From the NCBI RefSeq assembly GCF_018139145.2, contig NW_026114301.1, positions 124,001 through 188,000 on the forward strand: a stretch of 64,000 nt of DNA, read 5' to 3'. The notes below the pieces were generated by a model that did no database searches, was not told where the DNA came from, and saw only the letters and a list, made by a program, of their open reading frames with translations. A program made the translations under genes and the position numbers. Within the stretch, counting starts at the first letter, position 1. Each line of letters starts with the position of its first letter. This stretch comes from Gymnogyps californianus. Lineage: Eukaryota; Chordata; Aves; Accipitriformes; Cathartidae. This document shows, one piece after another, positions 11,869-23,740 of the stretch.

Positions 11869-12352
11869 CCCAATTAGTATCAATATTAATGCATTAAAGA
11901 TCCGTTTTCCCCATAGACCAAGATTTGAGAACCAGGAAAGGAGCCATTGCCAAGGACTATCCCACACAGATTCTTTGGATGCCACTTGGTGTAATACTGC
12001 TAAGTGTGCCGAGAGGTGGGATATATCAGTCTCTATACGGGCATCCTAGTTTACATAGGCACAACAGCTTGAGTTGAGCAGAGCACATACTCCTCCATGG
12101 GCAGCCAATAGATAGTCCAAGGCAAACTGATTCTGTAAAAGAACTTGAGATAAAGAGTGAACTTCCTGCAGGGCTCGGAGACTATCTACAGTAGTATTCA
12201 TCATTACTTCAATTTTGGCAGATATATTTACTACAGCTCATTCTAATTCTGCCACCCAGAGCCACAGGAGAAAAGCAGTGAAACCCGGAGGGGCGCTCTA
12301 TTAAAGGATTAGCATAATGATGATTATGATATAACAAATAATTATGGGCAGT
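11869..12352 (-). pseudogene. env: ERV D envelope, transmembrane subunit remnant
   Basis: The minus strand encodes the ectodomain of a retroviral transmembrane subunit, which would drive membrane fusion. The diagnostic CX6CC disulphide motif is at 12061-12087, preceded by the heptad-rich LQNQFALDYLL region and followed by a membrane-proximal SWFSNLG segment. An NTT glycosylation sequon lies upstream. A stop codon follows CCAYVN almost immediately, another lies further upstream, and the membrane anchor runs into the palindromic segment, so the gene is dead. The family is shared with the envelope fragment at 63334-64000. CX6CC envelopes are typical of gamma- and D-type retroviruses; attribution to ERV D rests on strand, order and spacing. 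Confidence 0.85.
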
Positions 12353-12934
12353 TATCGTGGTTTAACCCCAGCCAGCAACTAAGCACCACACAGCTGCTCG
12401 CTCACTTCCCCCCAGTGGGATGGGGGAGAGAATCGGAAGAGTAAAAGTGAGAAAACTCGTGGGTTGAAATAAAGGCAGTTTAGTAAGTAAAGCAAAAGCC
12501 ATGCGCGCAAGCAAAGCAAAACAAGGAATTCATTCACTACTTCCCATTGGCAGGCAGGTGTTCAGCCAGGAAAGCAGAGCTCCATCGTGCGTAATGGTTA
12601 CTTGGGAAGACAAATGCCATCACTCCGAACGTCCCCCCCTTCCTTCTTCTTCCCCCAGCTTTATATGCTGAGCATGATGTCATATGGTATGGAATATCCC
12701 TTTGGTCAGTTGGGGTCAGCTGTCCCAGCTGTGTCTCCTCCCAATTTCTTGTGAAGAAGTTGGTGGGGTGGTGTGAGAAGCAGAAAAGGCCTTGACTCTG
12801 TGTAAGCACTGCTCAGCAGTAACTAAAACATCCCTGTATTATCAATCAACACTGTTTTCATCACAAATCCAAAACATAGCCCCATACTAGCTACTATGAA
12901 GAAAATTAACTCTATCCCAGCCAAAACCAGCACA
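12353..12934 (-). mobile_element. A2 solo LTR in ERV D env, TSD GCAGT
   Basis: A complete 582-bp A2 LTR on the minus strand, whose first plus-strand bases have decayed from TG to TA. The duplication GCAGT at 12348-12352 and 12935-12939 flanks it exactly. It separates the surface and transmembrane portions of the ERV D envelope. Confidence 0.95.
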
Positions 12935-13960
12935 GCAGTAATGGCTGATGCTATGGTAGAAGTGGCTTGAATGGGGAGTAAAAGGTAGCCTAGCGTACAT
13001 TGGCCATGCCATCTTTCAGGTAAAAATTTAAAAGCATTAGTGCTGCATAACCAATAATTGCCTAGTTGGTGGGCAAATGGGTACACTAAGTATGTGGAAT
13101 TTATATATCAATTCATTAAAAAAGGTGAACTAGATTTTGATATAGGATAAGAGTTATTTAAACAAGTATAATTCAGTATAACATCAGCAATGGTCAATGG
13201 GCAGGCATTGGATCCTACCATATAATTTGTGGCATTGGTGTATCATCACATTTGTCCATTGGCTAATACCCATGTAATAGATGTATTGGATCAGATTGTC
13301 CATTCTGGCACAAAATGATAGTTTGAGGTAGCATTATAGTATGAGAATGAACTCAGACTATAGGGTTGTTCTACCCAACATTTGGCATAATTTGTCATTC
13401 GGTTTGAATTTAAGGCAATAAAATTCCAGAAGGAGCCTAGTATTGTTAATTGAAAGGGTCCATACAGGACCTAATGTTTAGTTGTAATGTTTAATTTAAA
13501 AGTATAAGAGCAGTTCCACTTGTCACCTGCTACATATGTTGCATTTTCTTCCCATGTGGACTGAAAGCATATATATCTCTGCAAGTAATTAATGCATAGT
13601 CCCTGATGTCAATGGGGTGGTAAGCCTGCTGCAGACCCATGCCAGTATGAGGATGCATTAAATGAGGTCCAGACAGTATGGTTCTCCAAGGCAGCCCAAG
13701 TAAATCCTTCTGTGTTATGAGTAGGTCCTTGGGCGCATAATCAACAATAAGTTTTATTTGCCTGGTTTGGAACATTTGGACAGCTAGATTAAGATATGGT
13801 TTTGGAGACTTACTATAGCAAGTCACCACATATAGCATTAAAAACAAGCTTCCGCAGACACTTTGTCCAGTCCGAATTGTATGCATTTTGAACATAAGCA
13901 CCGAGTGCTGCAGTTATAAAGATGGGTTCTTTTCTTCTGAGGTAGTATTAGAGATTGGAT
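12935..13960 (-). pseudogene. env: ERV D envelope, surface subunit remnant
   Basis: Minus-strand remnants follow the dUTPase and precede the transmembrane part. An open stretch ending at 13901 starts with a charged segment followed by a hydrophobic, signal-peptide-like run (CGSLFLMLYVVTC). Near 12960-13086 the frame reads GNYWLCSTNAFKFLP, then a W-G-C-T-L-G-Y arrangement. This resembles the C-terminal part of gammaretrovirus-type surface subunits just before the cleavage site. Stops and frameshifts interrupt it. Receptor-binding residues cannot be assigned. Confidence 0.7.
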
Positions 13961-14395
13961 ATTCAACTCACTGCACTGTTGAAGCTACAGTTTCTGAGAC
14001 CATGGGACCATGTGTCCATACTGTTCACCCAATAGAGCCAAATCCCGCTTTGTTCTCAGTCAGGGTATCTAAAGTAGCTACTTCAGTCACTGCTAAAAAG
14101 CCTATTCGTTCACAGATCAATTGGGGTACACACTCATCATAAGAAAGAAGGATAATTTCTGTACTGTTATGTAGTTACAATATTTTAACTTCCCCTTGAC
14201 AATCTGCATCAATAACACCTGCACCTACATCAGTTCCCCAGACTGCAAGGCTGCTTTGTGGAGCAATCTGACCTTAATAGCCAGAAGGGGTAGCTGTACC
14301 TAATCCTGTACTGATGAGGTTGACAGATTTTGGTATTAAGGTTATACTTTCCTGAGGCAGTTGTATGTCTAGTTCAGCACTCCCGGTAGTAGCCC
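13961..14395 (-). pseudogene. ERV D dUTPase domain at the end of pol
   Basis: dUTPase hydrolyses dUTP to dUMP and keeps uracil out of viral DNA. The minus strand shows the family's motifs in order: AELDI (motif 1), APQSSLAVW (motif 2, normally PRSGLA-like), GVIDADCQGEV (motif 3, normally GVIDxDYRGEV), QLICERI (motif 4) and a degraded glycine-rich tail AGFGSIG (motif 5). The frame continues from the integrase. Stop codons follow SGY and follow KIL. A dUTPase downstream of integrase is the arrangement known for mammalian ERV-L, which supports placing ERV D in the ERVL-like group. The domain assignment is firm; activity is lost. Confidence 0.88.
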
Positions 14396-14776
14396 ACCCC
14401 GGCAGGTATGCTTGAGGGTGTAACAGCTGGATGTGGAGATGAGGCACTGCTTCGATCACATTTCCCTTAAATTGGCTTAGTGGGCTAGTGCTGTAGAGTG
14501 GCCAATTATTCAAGATGGCTGTTACTTCCTGTATACACACTGCCCATCCTGATAATGTACCATTGGGCATACTCTTCTGTAACTGCTCTTTCAGCAAGCC
14601 GTTGGTACACTCAATCAGCCCAGCCCCTTGTGGATTATAGGGGATATGCAATAACCATTTAATATTTATGCTATCGGCCCACCAGTAAAAATGGGTAAAA
14701 TGGATACCTTAATCACTTTGTGCTTCTTTGGGAATTCCATACAGTTGACTAAGCTCAGTGAGGGCTTTTATAGTGG
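14396..14776 (-). pseudogene. pol: ERV D integrase, second half of catalytic core and C-terminus
   Basis: The minus strand reads a core segment with IPKEAQSD (second catalytic aspartate), interrupted at the next codon by a stop, then HIPYNPQGAGLIE (catalytic glutamate), then a basic C-terminal region that runs in frame into the dUTPase. Integrase inserts the viral DNA into host chromosomes. The first catalytic segment lies beyond the A2 LTR at 14777-15372, at 15378-15467 and 16617-16889. The TSD of that LTR (AGTGG, 14772-14776) ends this piece. Confidence 0.88.
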
Positions 14777-15372
14777 TGTGCTGGTTTTGGCTGGGATAGA
14801 GTTAATTTTCTTCACAGTAGCTAGTATGGGGCTGTGTTTTGGATTTGTGCTGAAAACAGTGTTGATAATACAGAGATGTTTTCGTTATTGCTGAGCAGTG
14901 CTTACACAGAGTCAAGGCCTTTTCTGCTTCTCACACCACCCCACCAGCAAGGAGGCTGGGGGTGCACAAGAAGCTGGGAAGGGACACAGCTGGGACAGCT
15001 GACCCCAACTGACCAAAGGGATATTCCATACCATATGATGTCATGCTCAGCAATATAAAGCTGGGGGAAGAAGAAGGAAGGGGGGGATGTTCGGAGTGAT
15101 GGCGTTTGTCTTCCCAAGTAACCGTTACGCATGATGGAGCCCTGCTTTCCTGGAGATGGCTGAACACCTGCCTGCCAATGGGAAGTAGTGAATGAATTCC
15201 TTGTTTTGCTTTGCTTGCATGTGCGGCTTTTGCTTTCCCTATTAAACTGTCTTTATCTCAACCCACGAGTTTTCTCACTTTTACCCTTCCAAGTCTCTCC
15301 CCTATCCCACCAGGGGGGAGTGAGCGAGTGGCTGTGTGGTGCTTAGTTGCCAGCTGAGGTTAAACCACAACA
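14777..15372 (+). mobile_element. A2 solo LTR in ERV D integrase
   Basis: A complete 596-bp A2 LTR running from TGTGCTGG to ACCACAACA. The flanks are AGTGG (14772-14776) and AATGG (15373-15377), a 5-bp duplication with one mismatch. The ERV D integrase frame continues on both sides. Confidence 0.93.
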
Positions 15373-15377
15373 AATGG

Positions 15378-15467
15378 TCTCCTGATTTACCTTGCAGGCC
15401 ATATAAACAAACTACAGGCCAGCGAAAGTATCAACAGCGGTAAGAGCATATCGCTTTCATTGGCTCT
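15378..15467 (-). pseudogene. pol: ERV D integrase, core segment
   Basis: Ninety bases between two inserted LTRs. The minus strand reads KRYALTAVDTFAGL then FVYMACKVNQET, the strand-and-turn region between the first and second catalytic aspartates. Two in-frame stops are present. It joins directly to the pieces at 16617-16889 and 14396-14776 once the inserted LTRs are ignored. Confidence 0.8.
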
Positions 15468-16616
15468 TGTGGTGGGTTGACCCTGGCTAGACACCAGGTG
15501 CCCACCAAAGCCACTCTGTCACTCCCCCTCCTCAGCTGGACAGGGGAGAGAAAATATAATGCAAGGCTCATGGGTCGGGATAAGGACAGGGAGAGATCAT
15601 TCACCAATTACTGTCACGGGCAAAACAGACTCGACTTGGGGAAATTAGTATAATTTATTGCCAATCAAATCAGAGTAGGATAACAAGAAATAAACCCAAA
15701 TCTTAAAACACCTTCCCCCCACCCCTCCCTTCTTCCCAGGCTTAACTTTACTCCTGAATTCTCTACCTCCTCCCCCCCGAGCGGCACAGGGGGACGGGGA
15801 ATGGGGGTTGCTGTCAGTTCATCACACGTTGTTTCTGCCGCTCCTTCCTCCTCAGGGGGAGACCTCCTCACACTCTTCCCCTGCTCCAGCATGGGGTCCC
15901 TCCCATGGGAGACAGTCCTCCATGAACTTCTCCAATGTGGGTCCTTCTCATGGGCTACAGTTCTTCATGAACTGCTCCAGCATGGGTCCTTTCCACGGGG
16001 TGCAGTCCTTCAGGAACAGACTGCTCCAGCATGGGTCCCCATGGGGTCACAAGTCCTGCCAGCAAACCTGCTCCAGCATGGGCTCCTCTCTCCACGGGGT
16101 CACAGGTCCTGCCAGGAGCCTGCTCCAACGCAGGCTCTCCACGGGGTCACAGCCTCCTTCGGGCATCCACCTGCTCCAGCATGGGGTCCTCCATGAGCTG
16201 CAGGTGGATATCTGCTCCACCGTGGACCTCCATGGGCTGCAGGGGGACAGCCTGCCTCACCATGGTCTTCACCACGGGCTGCAGGGGAATCTCTGCTCCG
16301 GCGCCTGGAGCACCTCCTCCCTTTCCTTCTTCCCTGACCTTGGTGTCTGCATAGTTGTTCCTCTCACATCTTCTCACTCCTCTCTCCGGCTGCAATTGCT
16401 GCTGCACAGCAACTTTTCCCCCCCCTTCTTAAATATGTTATCACAGAGGCACTACCACCGTCGCTGATTGGCTCAGCTTTGGCCAGTGGCGGGTCTGTCT
16501 TGGAGCCGGCTGGCATTGGCTCTATCGGACATGGGGGAAGCTTCTAGCAGCTTCTCGCAGAAGCCACCCCTGTAGCCCACCCTGCTACCAAAACCTTGCC
16601 ACGCAAACCGAATACA
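15468..16616 (-). mobile_element. B solo LTR, complete, in ERV D integrase
   Basis: A complete B LTR of about 1149 bp on the minus strand, running from GCAAACCGAATACA (its start, at 16616) to TGTGGTGGGTTG (its end, at 15468). The flanking bases share only AGAG with imperfect register, so the duplication has decayed. The integrase frame resumes on both sides. The long open frames on both strands inside it (up to 219 codons) come from the tandem repeat block. Confidence 0.92.
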
Positions 16617-16889
16617 TTCTCTGGTAAAGAACCTATATAATCTACTTGTCATATTTCTGCAGTCTTGGTGCCTGGGCAAAGCTGCCCGCTAGGTCCTTCC
16701 AAAGGTTGCGGGGCCAGCTTAGTACGTATAGTGCATATTTGTCAAGTGTCTTTCTGTGCAGCAATTGTGATATGTAAGCCTCTTTCCATGGCCCATCGTT
16801 TAGCACCTTCCCCACCCAAATGTCTGTTCTTTTGGTGTATCCAGTCAGCTAAACTTCTAGTGACAATAGCATTTACATGCAAAACCTCA
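16617..16889 (-). pseudogene. pol: ERV D integrase, N-terminal zinc-binding region
   Basis: The minus strand reads a segment containing LADWIHQKNRH (the HxnH part of the HHCC zinc finger), then RWAMERGLHI, a CTIR remnant, and QVDYIG, the start of the catalytic core with the first aspartate. Two stop codons interrupt it. It follows RNase H sequence that lies on the far side of the CR1 at 16890-21908. Confidence 0.85.
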
Positions 16890-17189
16890 GTTGCCGAGGC
16901 GAGCAGCTCTGGTGCTGGCACGATCCGAAGCAGAGTGCTCTAGCGCGGTGTTCAGGGGGGTTTCCTGAACCAGGGAAACCTGAGGGGAGCGGAGATACCT
17001 GCCAGGAGCCCACAGCTCTCTCAGAGTGGCTGATGAGACCTGGGTGGGGCCAGGAGCAACTGTGGCCAAGCCCCCACATCTATAAAAGAAACCCCTGGGG
17101 AGTGTTAGCGACCAGGGCGTGGCGTGTCAGTTTGCACAGAAGGGCGCACAGGAAGGGCGCTGTAACCCTGCCAGCTTGACCAGGGAGTA

Positions 17190-18297
17190 ATGGTATCTAC
17201 CCGGCAGAAGGTTATGTCCTCTCTAAACTCTGCACCTGCCACAACTGATGCAGCTTCTCAGACAGAGCTCTGGTGGGAACATGCTGCTACCCAGGTGTCA
17301 GGCTGCAGGGTGTGCCCTACTCTTATGCCAGTACCAGACAGCAGTAGTGAGTACATCTGTGGGAGATGCGCCCAGGTAGAGGAACTCTTCAGCTTAGTGG
17401 CAGAGCTCTGGGAGGAGGTGAGTAGGTTGAGGAGTATCAGGGAGTCTGATAAGGAGATAGACTACTGGAACTGCACCATACCATCCCTGGGACAGACCTG
17501 TCAGGCAGACAGGACACGTTACGGAGGATTCCCTATCCTCTCTCCACCTGGCAGAATGCAGTGACATAAGGGATAGGGGGGAATGGGAACAAGTTCCTGC
17601 CTGGCGCAGCAGGTGCATCTCCTCTATGACTACCTCACCTTCCCAGGTGCCCTTCTACAATAGGTATGAGGCTCTGCAAGTGGAACCAAACAATGATGAG
17701 GAGGATAGTCCATCTAGGTTGGAGGTGTTGCCAAGGTTAAGTCAGCCTACACCCTGCATCAAATCCACTTCCATAAAGAAAAAAATACGGGTTATTATCG
17801 TAGGAGACTGTCTTCTGAGGGGAACAGAAGTCCCAATATGCAGACCGGACCCACTTCTTAGGGAAGTCTGCTGCCTCCCTGGGGCCCAGGTTAAAGATGT
17901 TACAAGAAAACTTCCTACCCCTAGTATGGCCCTCGGATTATTATCCATTATTGCTTTGTCATGTAGGCAGCGACAAAGTTGCAATAAGAAGGCCAAGGGT
18001 GATCAAAAGAGACTTCAGGGCCTTGGGACGACTGGTTAAAGGATCAGGAGCACAAGTAATGTTCTCCTCTATCCTTCCAGTTGCAGGGAATGATGAGGGA
18101 AGAAACAGGAAGAGCCAGCAGATCAATACCTGGCTCCGTGACTGGTGTCACCAGCAGAATTTTGGGTTTTTTGATCATGGGTTGATTTACATGACACCAG
18201 GCCTGCTGGTGACAGATGGGGTACACCTGTCTCAAAGGGGGAAAAGGATCTTTGCACAGGAGTTAGCAGGGCTCATTGAAAGAGCTTTAAACTAGAT
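17190..18297 (+). pseudogene. CR1 no. 1 ORF1: cysteine-finger plus SGNH esterase-like protein
   Basis: Starts MVSTRQK. An N-terminal cysteine cluster (CRVCPTLMP ... CGRCAQVEEL) precedes a coiled-coil-like run (LFSLVAELWEEVSRLRSIRESDKEID). Then comes an esterase-type domain. Its block I reads VGDCLLRGT, so the catalytic serine position is C here, while DGVHLSQRGKRIF gives the C-terminal DxxH. CR1 ORF1 proteins are thought to bind RNA and membranes or lipids during retrotransposition. At least two frameshifts and one stop break the frame. The domain assignment is firm; the copy is dead. Confidence 0.88.
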
Positions 18298-18429
18298 TTG
18301 AAGGGGGAAAGGAATAAAACCAGGCTCGCTAGTGATAAGCCACGGGATGGCATGCCAGTGTTTGAGAGACAGTGAGCTAGTGAGGTCCTTCAGTCTGCTC
18401 CATGATGTGCTGAGTACACTGGAGCACAT

Positions 18430-21400
18430 TTGAAATGTCTCTATACTAATGCGCACAGCATGAGGAATAAACAAGAGGAGCTAGAAGCTTTGGCCCAGTC
18501 CCGGAGCTACGACATCATTGGCATAAGCAAAACCTGGTGGGATGAGTCCTGTGACTGGTGTGCCATGATGGACGGTTATAGGCTCTTCAGGAGGGATAGG
18601 CAGGGCAGGCGAGGCGGGGGAGTGGTGCTGTATGTAAGGGAGGGGTTGGATTGTATGGCGCTTACAGTTGGTGACGACACAGTTGAAAGCCTCTGGATAA
18701 GGATGAAGGGGAAAGCAAATAAAGTGGATGTTGTTGTGGGAGTCTACTATCGACCACCCAGCCAGGATGAATTATTCTACAGGGAATTAAGGAATATCTC
18801 TAGATCAACTGCCCTTGTCCTTAAGGGTGATTTTAACTTCCCAGACATCAACTGGGAATATCATATAGTGGACACAAACAGGTCCAGGAAATTCCTGAAG
18901 CACGTTGAAGATGATAACTTCTTGGTGCAGGTACTAAGGGAGCCGACTAGGAAAGGTGCCCTCCTAGATTTGTTGTTTGTAAACAGAGAGGGACTTGTGG
19001 GTGTGTCCTGGTTTCGGCTGGGACAGAGTTAATTTTCTTCTTAGTAGCTGCTACAGTGCTGTGTTTTGGATTTAGTGTGAGAATGATGTTGATAACACTC
19101 CGATGTTTTAGTTGTTGCTAAGTAGTGCTTATCTTCAGCCAAGGACTTTCCAGTTTCCCGTGCTCTGCCAGCAAGCAGGTGTGCAAGAAGCTGGGAGGGA
19201 GCATAGCCGGGGCAGCTGACTTGAACTAGCCAAAGGGGTATTCCATACCATGGAATGTCATGCCCAGTATATAAACAGGGGGAGTTGGCCGGGCGGCGCG
19301 GATCGTGGCTTGGGAACTAACTGGGCATCGGTCAGCGGGTGGTGAGCAATTGCATTGTGCATCACTGGTGGTTTTTCTTGTTTGTTTGGTTGGGTTTTTT
19401 TTTCCCTTCCTCCCCCTCCTTTTTGTTATATTCCTTTTCATTACTATTATTATTATTATATATTTCATTATTACTATTGTTAGTATTATATTTTACTTTA
19501 GTTATTAAACTGTTCTTATCTCAACCCACGAGTTTTACTTTTTTTTTCCCCCCCTCTTTCCTCCTCCTCACCCCACTGGGAGGGGGAAGGGGGAAGCAGC
19601 TGCGTGGTGCTTAGCTGCTGGCTGGGGTTAAACCACGACAGGGTGAAGTGGTGATTGGTGGCTGTCTTGGTCACAGTGACCACGAAGTAGTTGAGTTTCA
19701 AATTGTTGGTGATGATAGGAGAAAAACTGCCAGCAAAACTTCGACCCTGGATATGGGGAGAGCAGACTTTAGGCTGCTGAAGGAGCTAGTTAGTAAGGTC
19801 CCCTGGGAATCTGCTTTTGAAGGTATTGGGGTCCATGAATGCTGGTCACTTTTTAAGAGCCATCTCTTAAGAGCGCAGGAGCAGGCAATTCCAATGTGTC
19901 AGAAGTCAAGCAAGCGGGGCAGAAAGCTGGCTGAACAGGGAACTTAGGCGGAAAAGGAAAGTGTATGGACATTGGAAGCAAGGACAGGCAACACGGGAGG
20001 ACTACAGAGATGCTGTTCGCCACTGTAGGGAGAAAATTTGTGCGGCCAAAGCTCGATTAGAGTTCAAGCTGGCCAGCACTGTGAAGGACAACAAAAAGGG
20101 CTTTTTAAAATATGTTAATAGCAAAAGGAGAATCAGAGATAACATTGATCTGTTACTTGATGAGGTCGGTCACCTCACAAATAGGGACATAGACAAAGCG
20201 GAGATGTTTAATGCCTTCTTCGCCTCTATCTTTAACACCGATGATGGGCCCTGGGACCCCCGGAGCCCTGTGTTGGAACACCATGACTGAGGGGATGATA
20301 AACTCCCAGCCGACTCTGAACTTGTTCTAGACTTGCTGCTCCACCTGAATGCACATAAGTCTATGGGGCCTGATGGGATTCATCCCAGGGTACTAAAAGA
20401 GCTGGCTGATGTTATCGCGGGACCCCTCTCCATTATTTTTCAGTGGTCTAGGGAATCTGGAGAGGTCCCAGTTGACTGGAAGCTGGCAAATGTTGTCCCA
20501 ATTTTCAAGAAGGGTAAGAAGGAAGACCCTGGTAATTTCAGGCCTGTCAGTCTCACTTCAGTGCCTGGTAAAATTACGGAGAAGGTTATTCTGGGAGTTA
20601 TTGAAAAACACTTGAGAGACAATGCAGTCATTGGTCATAGCCAGCATGGGTTCACGAGGGGAAAGTCCTGCTTAACCAACTTAATTTCCTTTTATGACAA
20701 GGTCACCCATCTAGTCGACCAAGGGAAGCCAGTAGATGTGGGTTATTTGGATTTTAGCAAAGCTTTTGATATTGTCTCTCACAGTATCCTTCTGGACAAA
20801 ATGTCCAGCATACAGCTAGACAAGTCCATAATACATTGGGTGAACAATTGGATGACGGGTCGGGCTCAAAGAGTTGTAGTAAATGGGGTTACATCAGGCT
20901 GGTGGCCAGTCACCAGCGGGGTTCCCCAGGGCTCAATTTTGGGGCCAGTGCTCTTTAATGTTTTTATAAATGATCTGGATGCAGGAATCAAATGTACATA
21001 AAGTAAGTTTGCTGACGATACTAAACTAGGAGGAGCTGTGGACTCCCTCGAGGGTAGAGAGGCCTTACAGAGAGATCTGGATAGACTAGAGAGCTGGGCA
21101 ATCACCAACCGTATGAAATTTAACAAGAGCAAGTGCCGGATTCTGCACCTGGGATGGGGTAATCCTGGTTATATGTACAAATTGGGGGATGAGAGGCTGG
21201 AGAGCAGCTCTGCGGAAAGAGATCTGGGGGTTTGGGTTGATGGCAAGTTGAATATGAGTCAACAGTGTGCCCTGGCAGCCAAAAGGACCAACCGTGTCCT
21301 GGGGTGCATCAAGCACAGCATAGCTAGCCGGTCGAGGGAGGTGATTGTCCCACTCTACACTGCACTGGTGCGGCCCCACCTCGAGTACTGTGTGCAGTTT

Positions 21401-21811
21401 TGGGCGCCTCAATATAAGAAGGCCATCAAACTATTAGAGTGTGTCCAGAGGAGGGCGACCAAGATGGTGAAAGGTCTCGAGGGCAAGACTTAGGAGGAGC
21501 GGCTGAGGTCACTTGGCTTGTTCAGCTTGGAGAAGAGAAGGCTGAGGGGTGACCTCATCGCAGTCTACAACTTCCTCAAGAGGGGCAGTGGAGGGGGAGG
21601 TGCTGATCTCCTCTCTCTGGTGACCAGCGATAGGACACGAGGAAATGGCATGAAGCTGCGTTCAGGGAAGTTCAGATTGGACATTAGGAAAAGGTTCTTC
21701 ACTGAGAGGGTGGTCGGTCACTGGAACAGGCTCCCCAGGGAAGTGGTCACGGCACCAAGCCTGTCAGAGTTCAAGGAGCGTCTGGACGATGCTCTTAGTC
21801 ATATGATTTAG
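18430..21811 (+). pseudogene. CR1 no. 1 ORF2: endonuclease and reverse transcriptase
   Basis: This encodes an APE-type endonuclease (LKCLYTNAHSM; GVYYRPPSQDE; GDFNFPDINW) followed by reverse transcriptase. RT shows [41 protein letters not shown] and FADDTKLGG (catalytic pair near 21009-21017), then the C-terminal region [13 protein letters not shown]. In a live element it nicks target DNA and primes cDNA synthesis on it. An A1 LTR splits it at 19004-19640. Further breaks are a frameshift near 19950, a TAA at 20999-21001 just before the catalytic motif, and a TAG near 21491. Confidence 0.93.
19004..19640 (+). mobile_element. A1 solo LTR in CR1 ORF2, TSD GGGTG
   Basis: A complete 637-bp A1 LTR from TGTCCTGG to ACCACGACA. 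GGGTG at 18999-19003 and 19641-19645 is a perfect 5-bp duplication, and the CR1 endonuclease frame continues across it. TATATAAAC near 19270 and ATTAAA near 19503 mark promoter and polyadenylation signal. Confidence 0.97.
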
Positions 21812-21908
21812 TTTTAGGTAGTGCTGCGAGGAGCAGGGAGTTGGACTCGATAATCCTTATGGGTCCCTTCCAATTTGAGATATTCTACGATTCTATTCTA
21901 TGATTCTA

Positions 21909-22700
21909 CCTGTTCAACCGCAGTATTGTGCTCAGCTTCTTCTGTAATAGTGGGCTTGTGAGCATCAACATGCTGCACTACAACATTTCACTTAAAACAT
22001 TGTTCCCACAATAGCGGCCACATCTCCCCCCCACAGGGGCTTGCTGTGGATTTTCCACCCCTTGGCCTGCCTTACTGCCATTCAGGTAGTCATCCCTTTA
22101 TGCATCACCCAAGAGTCAGTATATGTGAATATATAGACACAGTGCTTCCACTAATGGCTATATATACTGCTTGTAGCTCTGCCCATTGACTACATTGCCC
22201 CAGCCCTTTCTCAAAGATTCTCTCTTTCATGCATGGTTTGAAGGCAGCGGCTCACCACCACCGATTGCCACCAGTATATGACAAGGCCCATTGGTGAATC
22301 ATGCACATTCCTTCTCCTGATCTGACAGGGCTGTCCATGGCAGGGCTTCTGTGCATGGGGGTGGTAGGGCCAACTGATCAAGCATTCCTTCAGTTGGCAC
22401 CAATGGCAAGTCAGCCCATGTCACCGTTCCCATTAGTCATGTATGGGCAGTTGTGATACCCGGTCTAAATGGCTGCACACACAGCTGTAAGTAATGCTTC
22501 CTTTTCCAGAAGCTCTGTTTCTGCACTGTTCCAGTGCGAGTTAACGGACCTTCATCACATACCCATCCTGCTATGTGTAGCGGTATTCTTACAGTCACTG
22601 GGTCAGGGCCAGTAATTGCCTCCATATGTTGTAATGTCCAGACTACTGGCAGGATCTGCTGCTCCAATGGCGTATAGTTAGCAGCTGACCCTTGAAATCC
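21909..22700 (-). pseudogene. pol: ERV D RNase H and connection domain
   Basis: The minus strand reads the RT connection, then RNase H with YTDSWVM (the family's catalytic aspartate in a TDS motif) near 22100. It ends in VDAHKPTITEEAEHN, the linker to integrase, where the CR1 was inserted. RNase H degrades the RNA strand of the RNA:DNA hybrid during reverse transcription. Several stop codons interrupt the frame. Confidence 0.82.
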
Positions 22701-23740
22701 CTGTGACCAATAGCCTATAGGCTCTTTACGGTCACTAACCTGCTGTCACAAACCCCAAGATGCAGTTCTTTGTATTATATTACCAGAACTTCTAACTCAA
22801 AAGGAACTCCTCATCGTCCAGGACTCAGAACTGCATGCTGACAGATTGCCTCTTTAGCTTGGTAAAACACAACTCCCCTCAATCAAAAGGCATATTCTTT
22901 TTTACTACAGCCTGAATAGACTGCAATACATACTCTAAATGAAGTATAAAAGCACACCAATACCCCATCAATCCCAGAAACAATTATACTTGCTCCACTG
23001 TTGTGGGCTCTGGAAAATGAGTAATCGTCTCTATGGCTTTGAGGGGAATATGTCGTTGAGGTCCTGACCATAATACCCCTAGAAATATTACTTCTTTACT
23101 AGGGCCTTGGACCTTATTAGAATTGGTTGACCACCCTCATGTTCGCAAACTGTCTAATATAGTGGTTTTTACTGATTCAGCAGCTTGCTCAGTAGGCCCA
23201 CTCAATAAAATGTCATTGATGTAATATTCCAGGACTATTTTGTTGGGCAGGCAGGCTTTTTCCAGGTCCCGGCTCACCATTTGGTGGCATATTGTAGGGC
23301 TATGCTTATAGCCCTGAGGGAGAACAGTAAATGTATAATGTCTACCTTCTCATGTAAACGCAAACTGGTCCTGACTCTGTGGAGCAATATTAATTGAGAA
23401 GAAAGCATTGGCAAGATCAACAACTACATGCCAATTGCAGATTCAAGTCACTAGTTGCTCCATAATAGTGACTATATCTGGCACAGTGGCAGTTAACAAT
23501 GGGGTGACCTTATTAAGGTTCCTATAGTCCACCGTCATTTGCCATGTACCAGCCAGATGGGATTGTTGAATGCACTTGCTGCAGGCCAGATGATACTGGC
23601 TGCCAGCAAACCTTGGATAGTTTCTGATTTCGTCTTGACCTCCAGGGATGTGATACTGTCGGGTATTAACTACCACTGTAGGAACTGGCAACTCGACTGG
23701 GTTGCACTGGGGATGGCCCCGCAATATTGTCACGGCCTTA
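22701..23740 (-). pseudogene. pol: ERV D reverse transcriptase
   Basis: The minus strand gives WQMTVDYRNLNKVTPL (fingers), VVVDLANAFFSI (first catalytic aspartate), LPQGYKHSPTICH, and YINDILL near 23210-23222 where the family has YxDD, so one catalytic aspartate has become asparagine. A stop follows QFAFT. The spacing and wording closely parallel the pol of the A1 proviruses (DIANAFFSI, LPQGW-HSPTICH, YIDD), which shows that the two families are related and ERVL-like. Confidence 0.9.

Larger units (their letters stand above)
16890..21908 (+). mobile_element. Full-length CR1 LINE (CR1 no. 1), interrupted by an A1 LTR
   Basis: A non-LTR retrotransposon with 5' UTR, ORF1, ORF2 and a short 3' end of TTCTA/ATTCTATG type. 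Its first base pattern GTTGCCGAGGCGAGC is shared with the CR1 at 26304, so both very likely preserve the true 5' end. The length without the inserted LTR is about 4.4 kb, close to full-length chicken CR1. It sits inside ERV D between RNase H and integrase. No clear target duplication is visible, as is usual for CR1. Confidence 0.95.

Noticed and set aside
15801..16467. Long overlapping open frames of up to 219 codons on both strands
   Set aside because: They lie wholly inside the B LTR tandem block, recur at 246-809, 32862-33512, 41122-41853, 52077-52676 and 54622-55263, and show no domain; they are by-products of the repeat.
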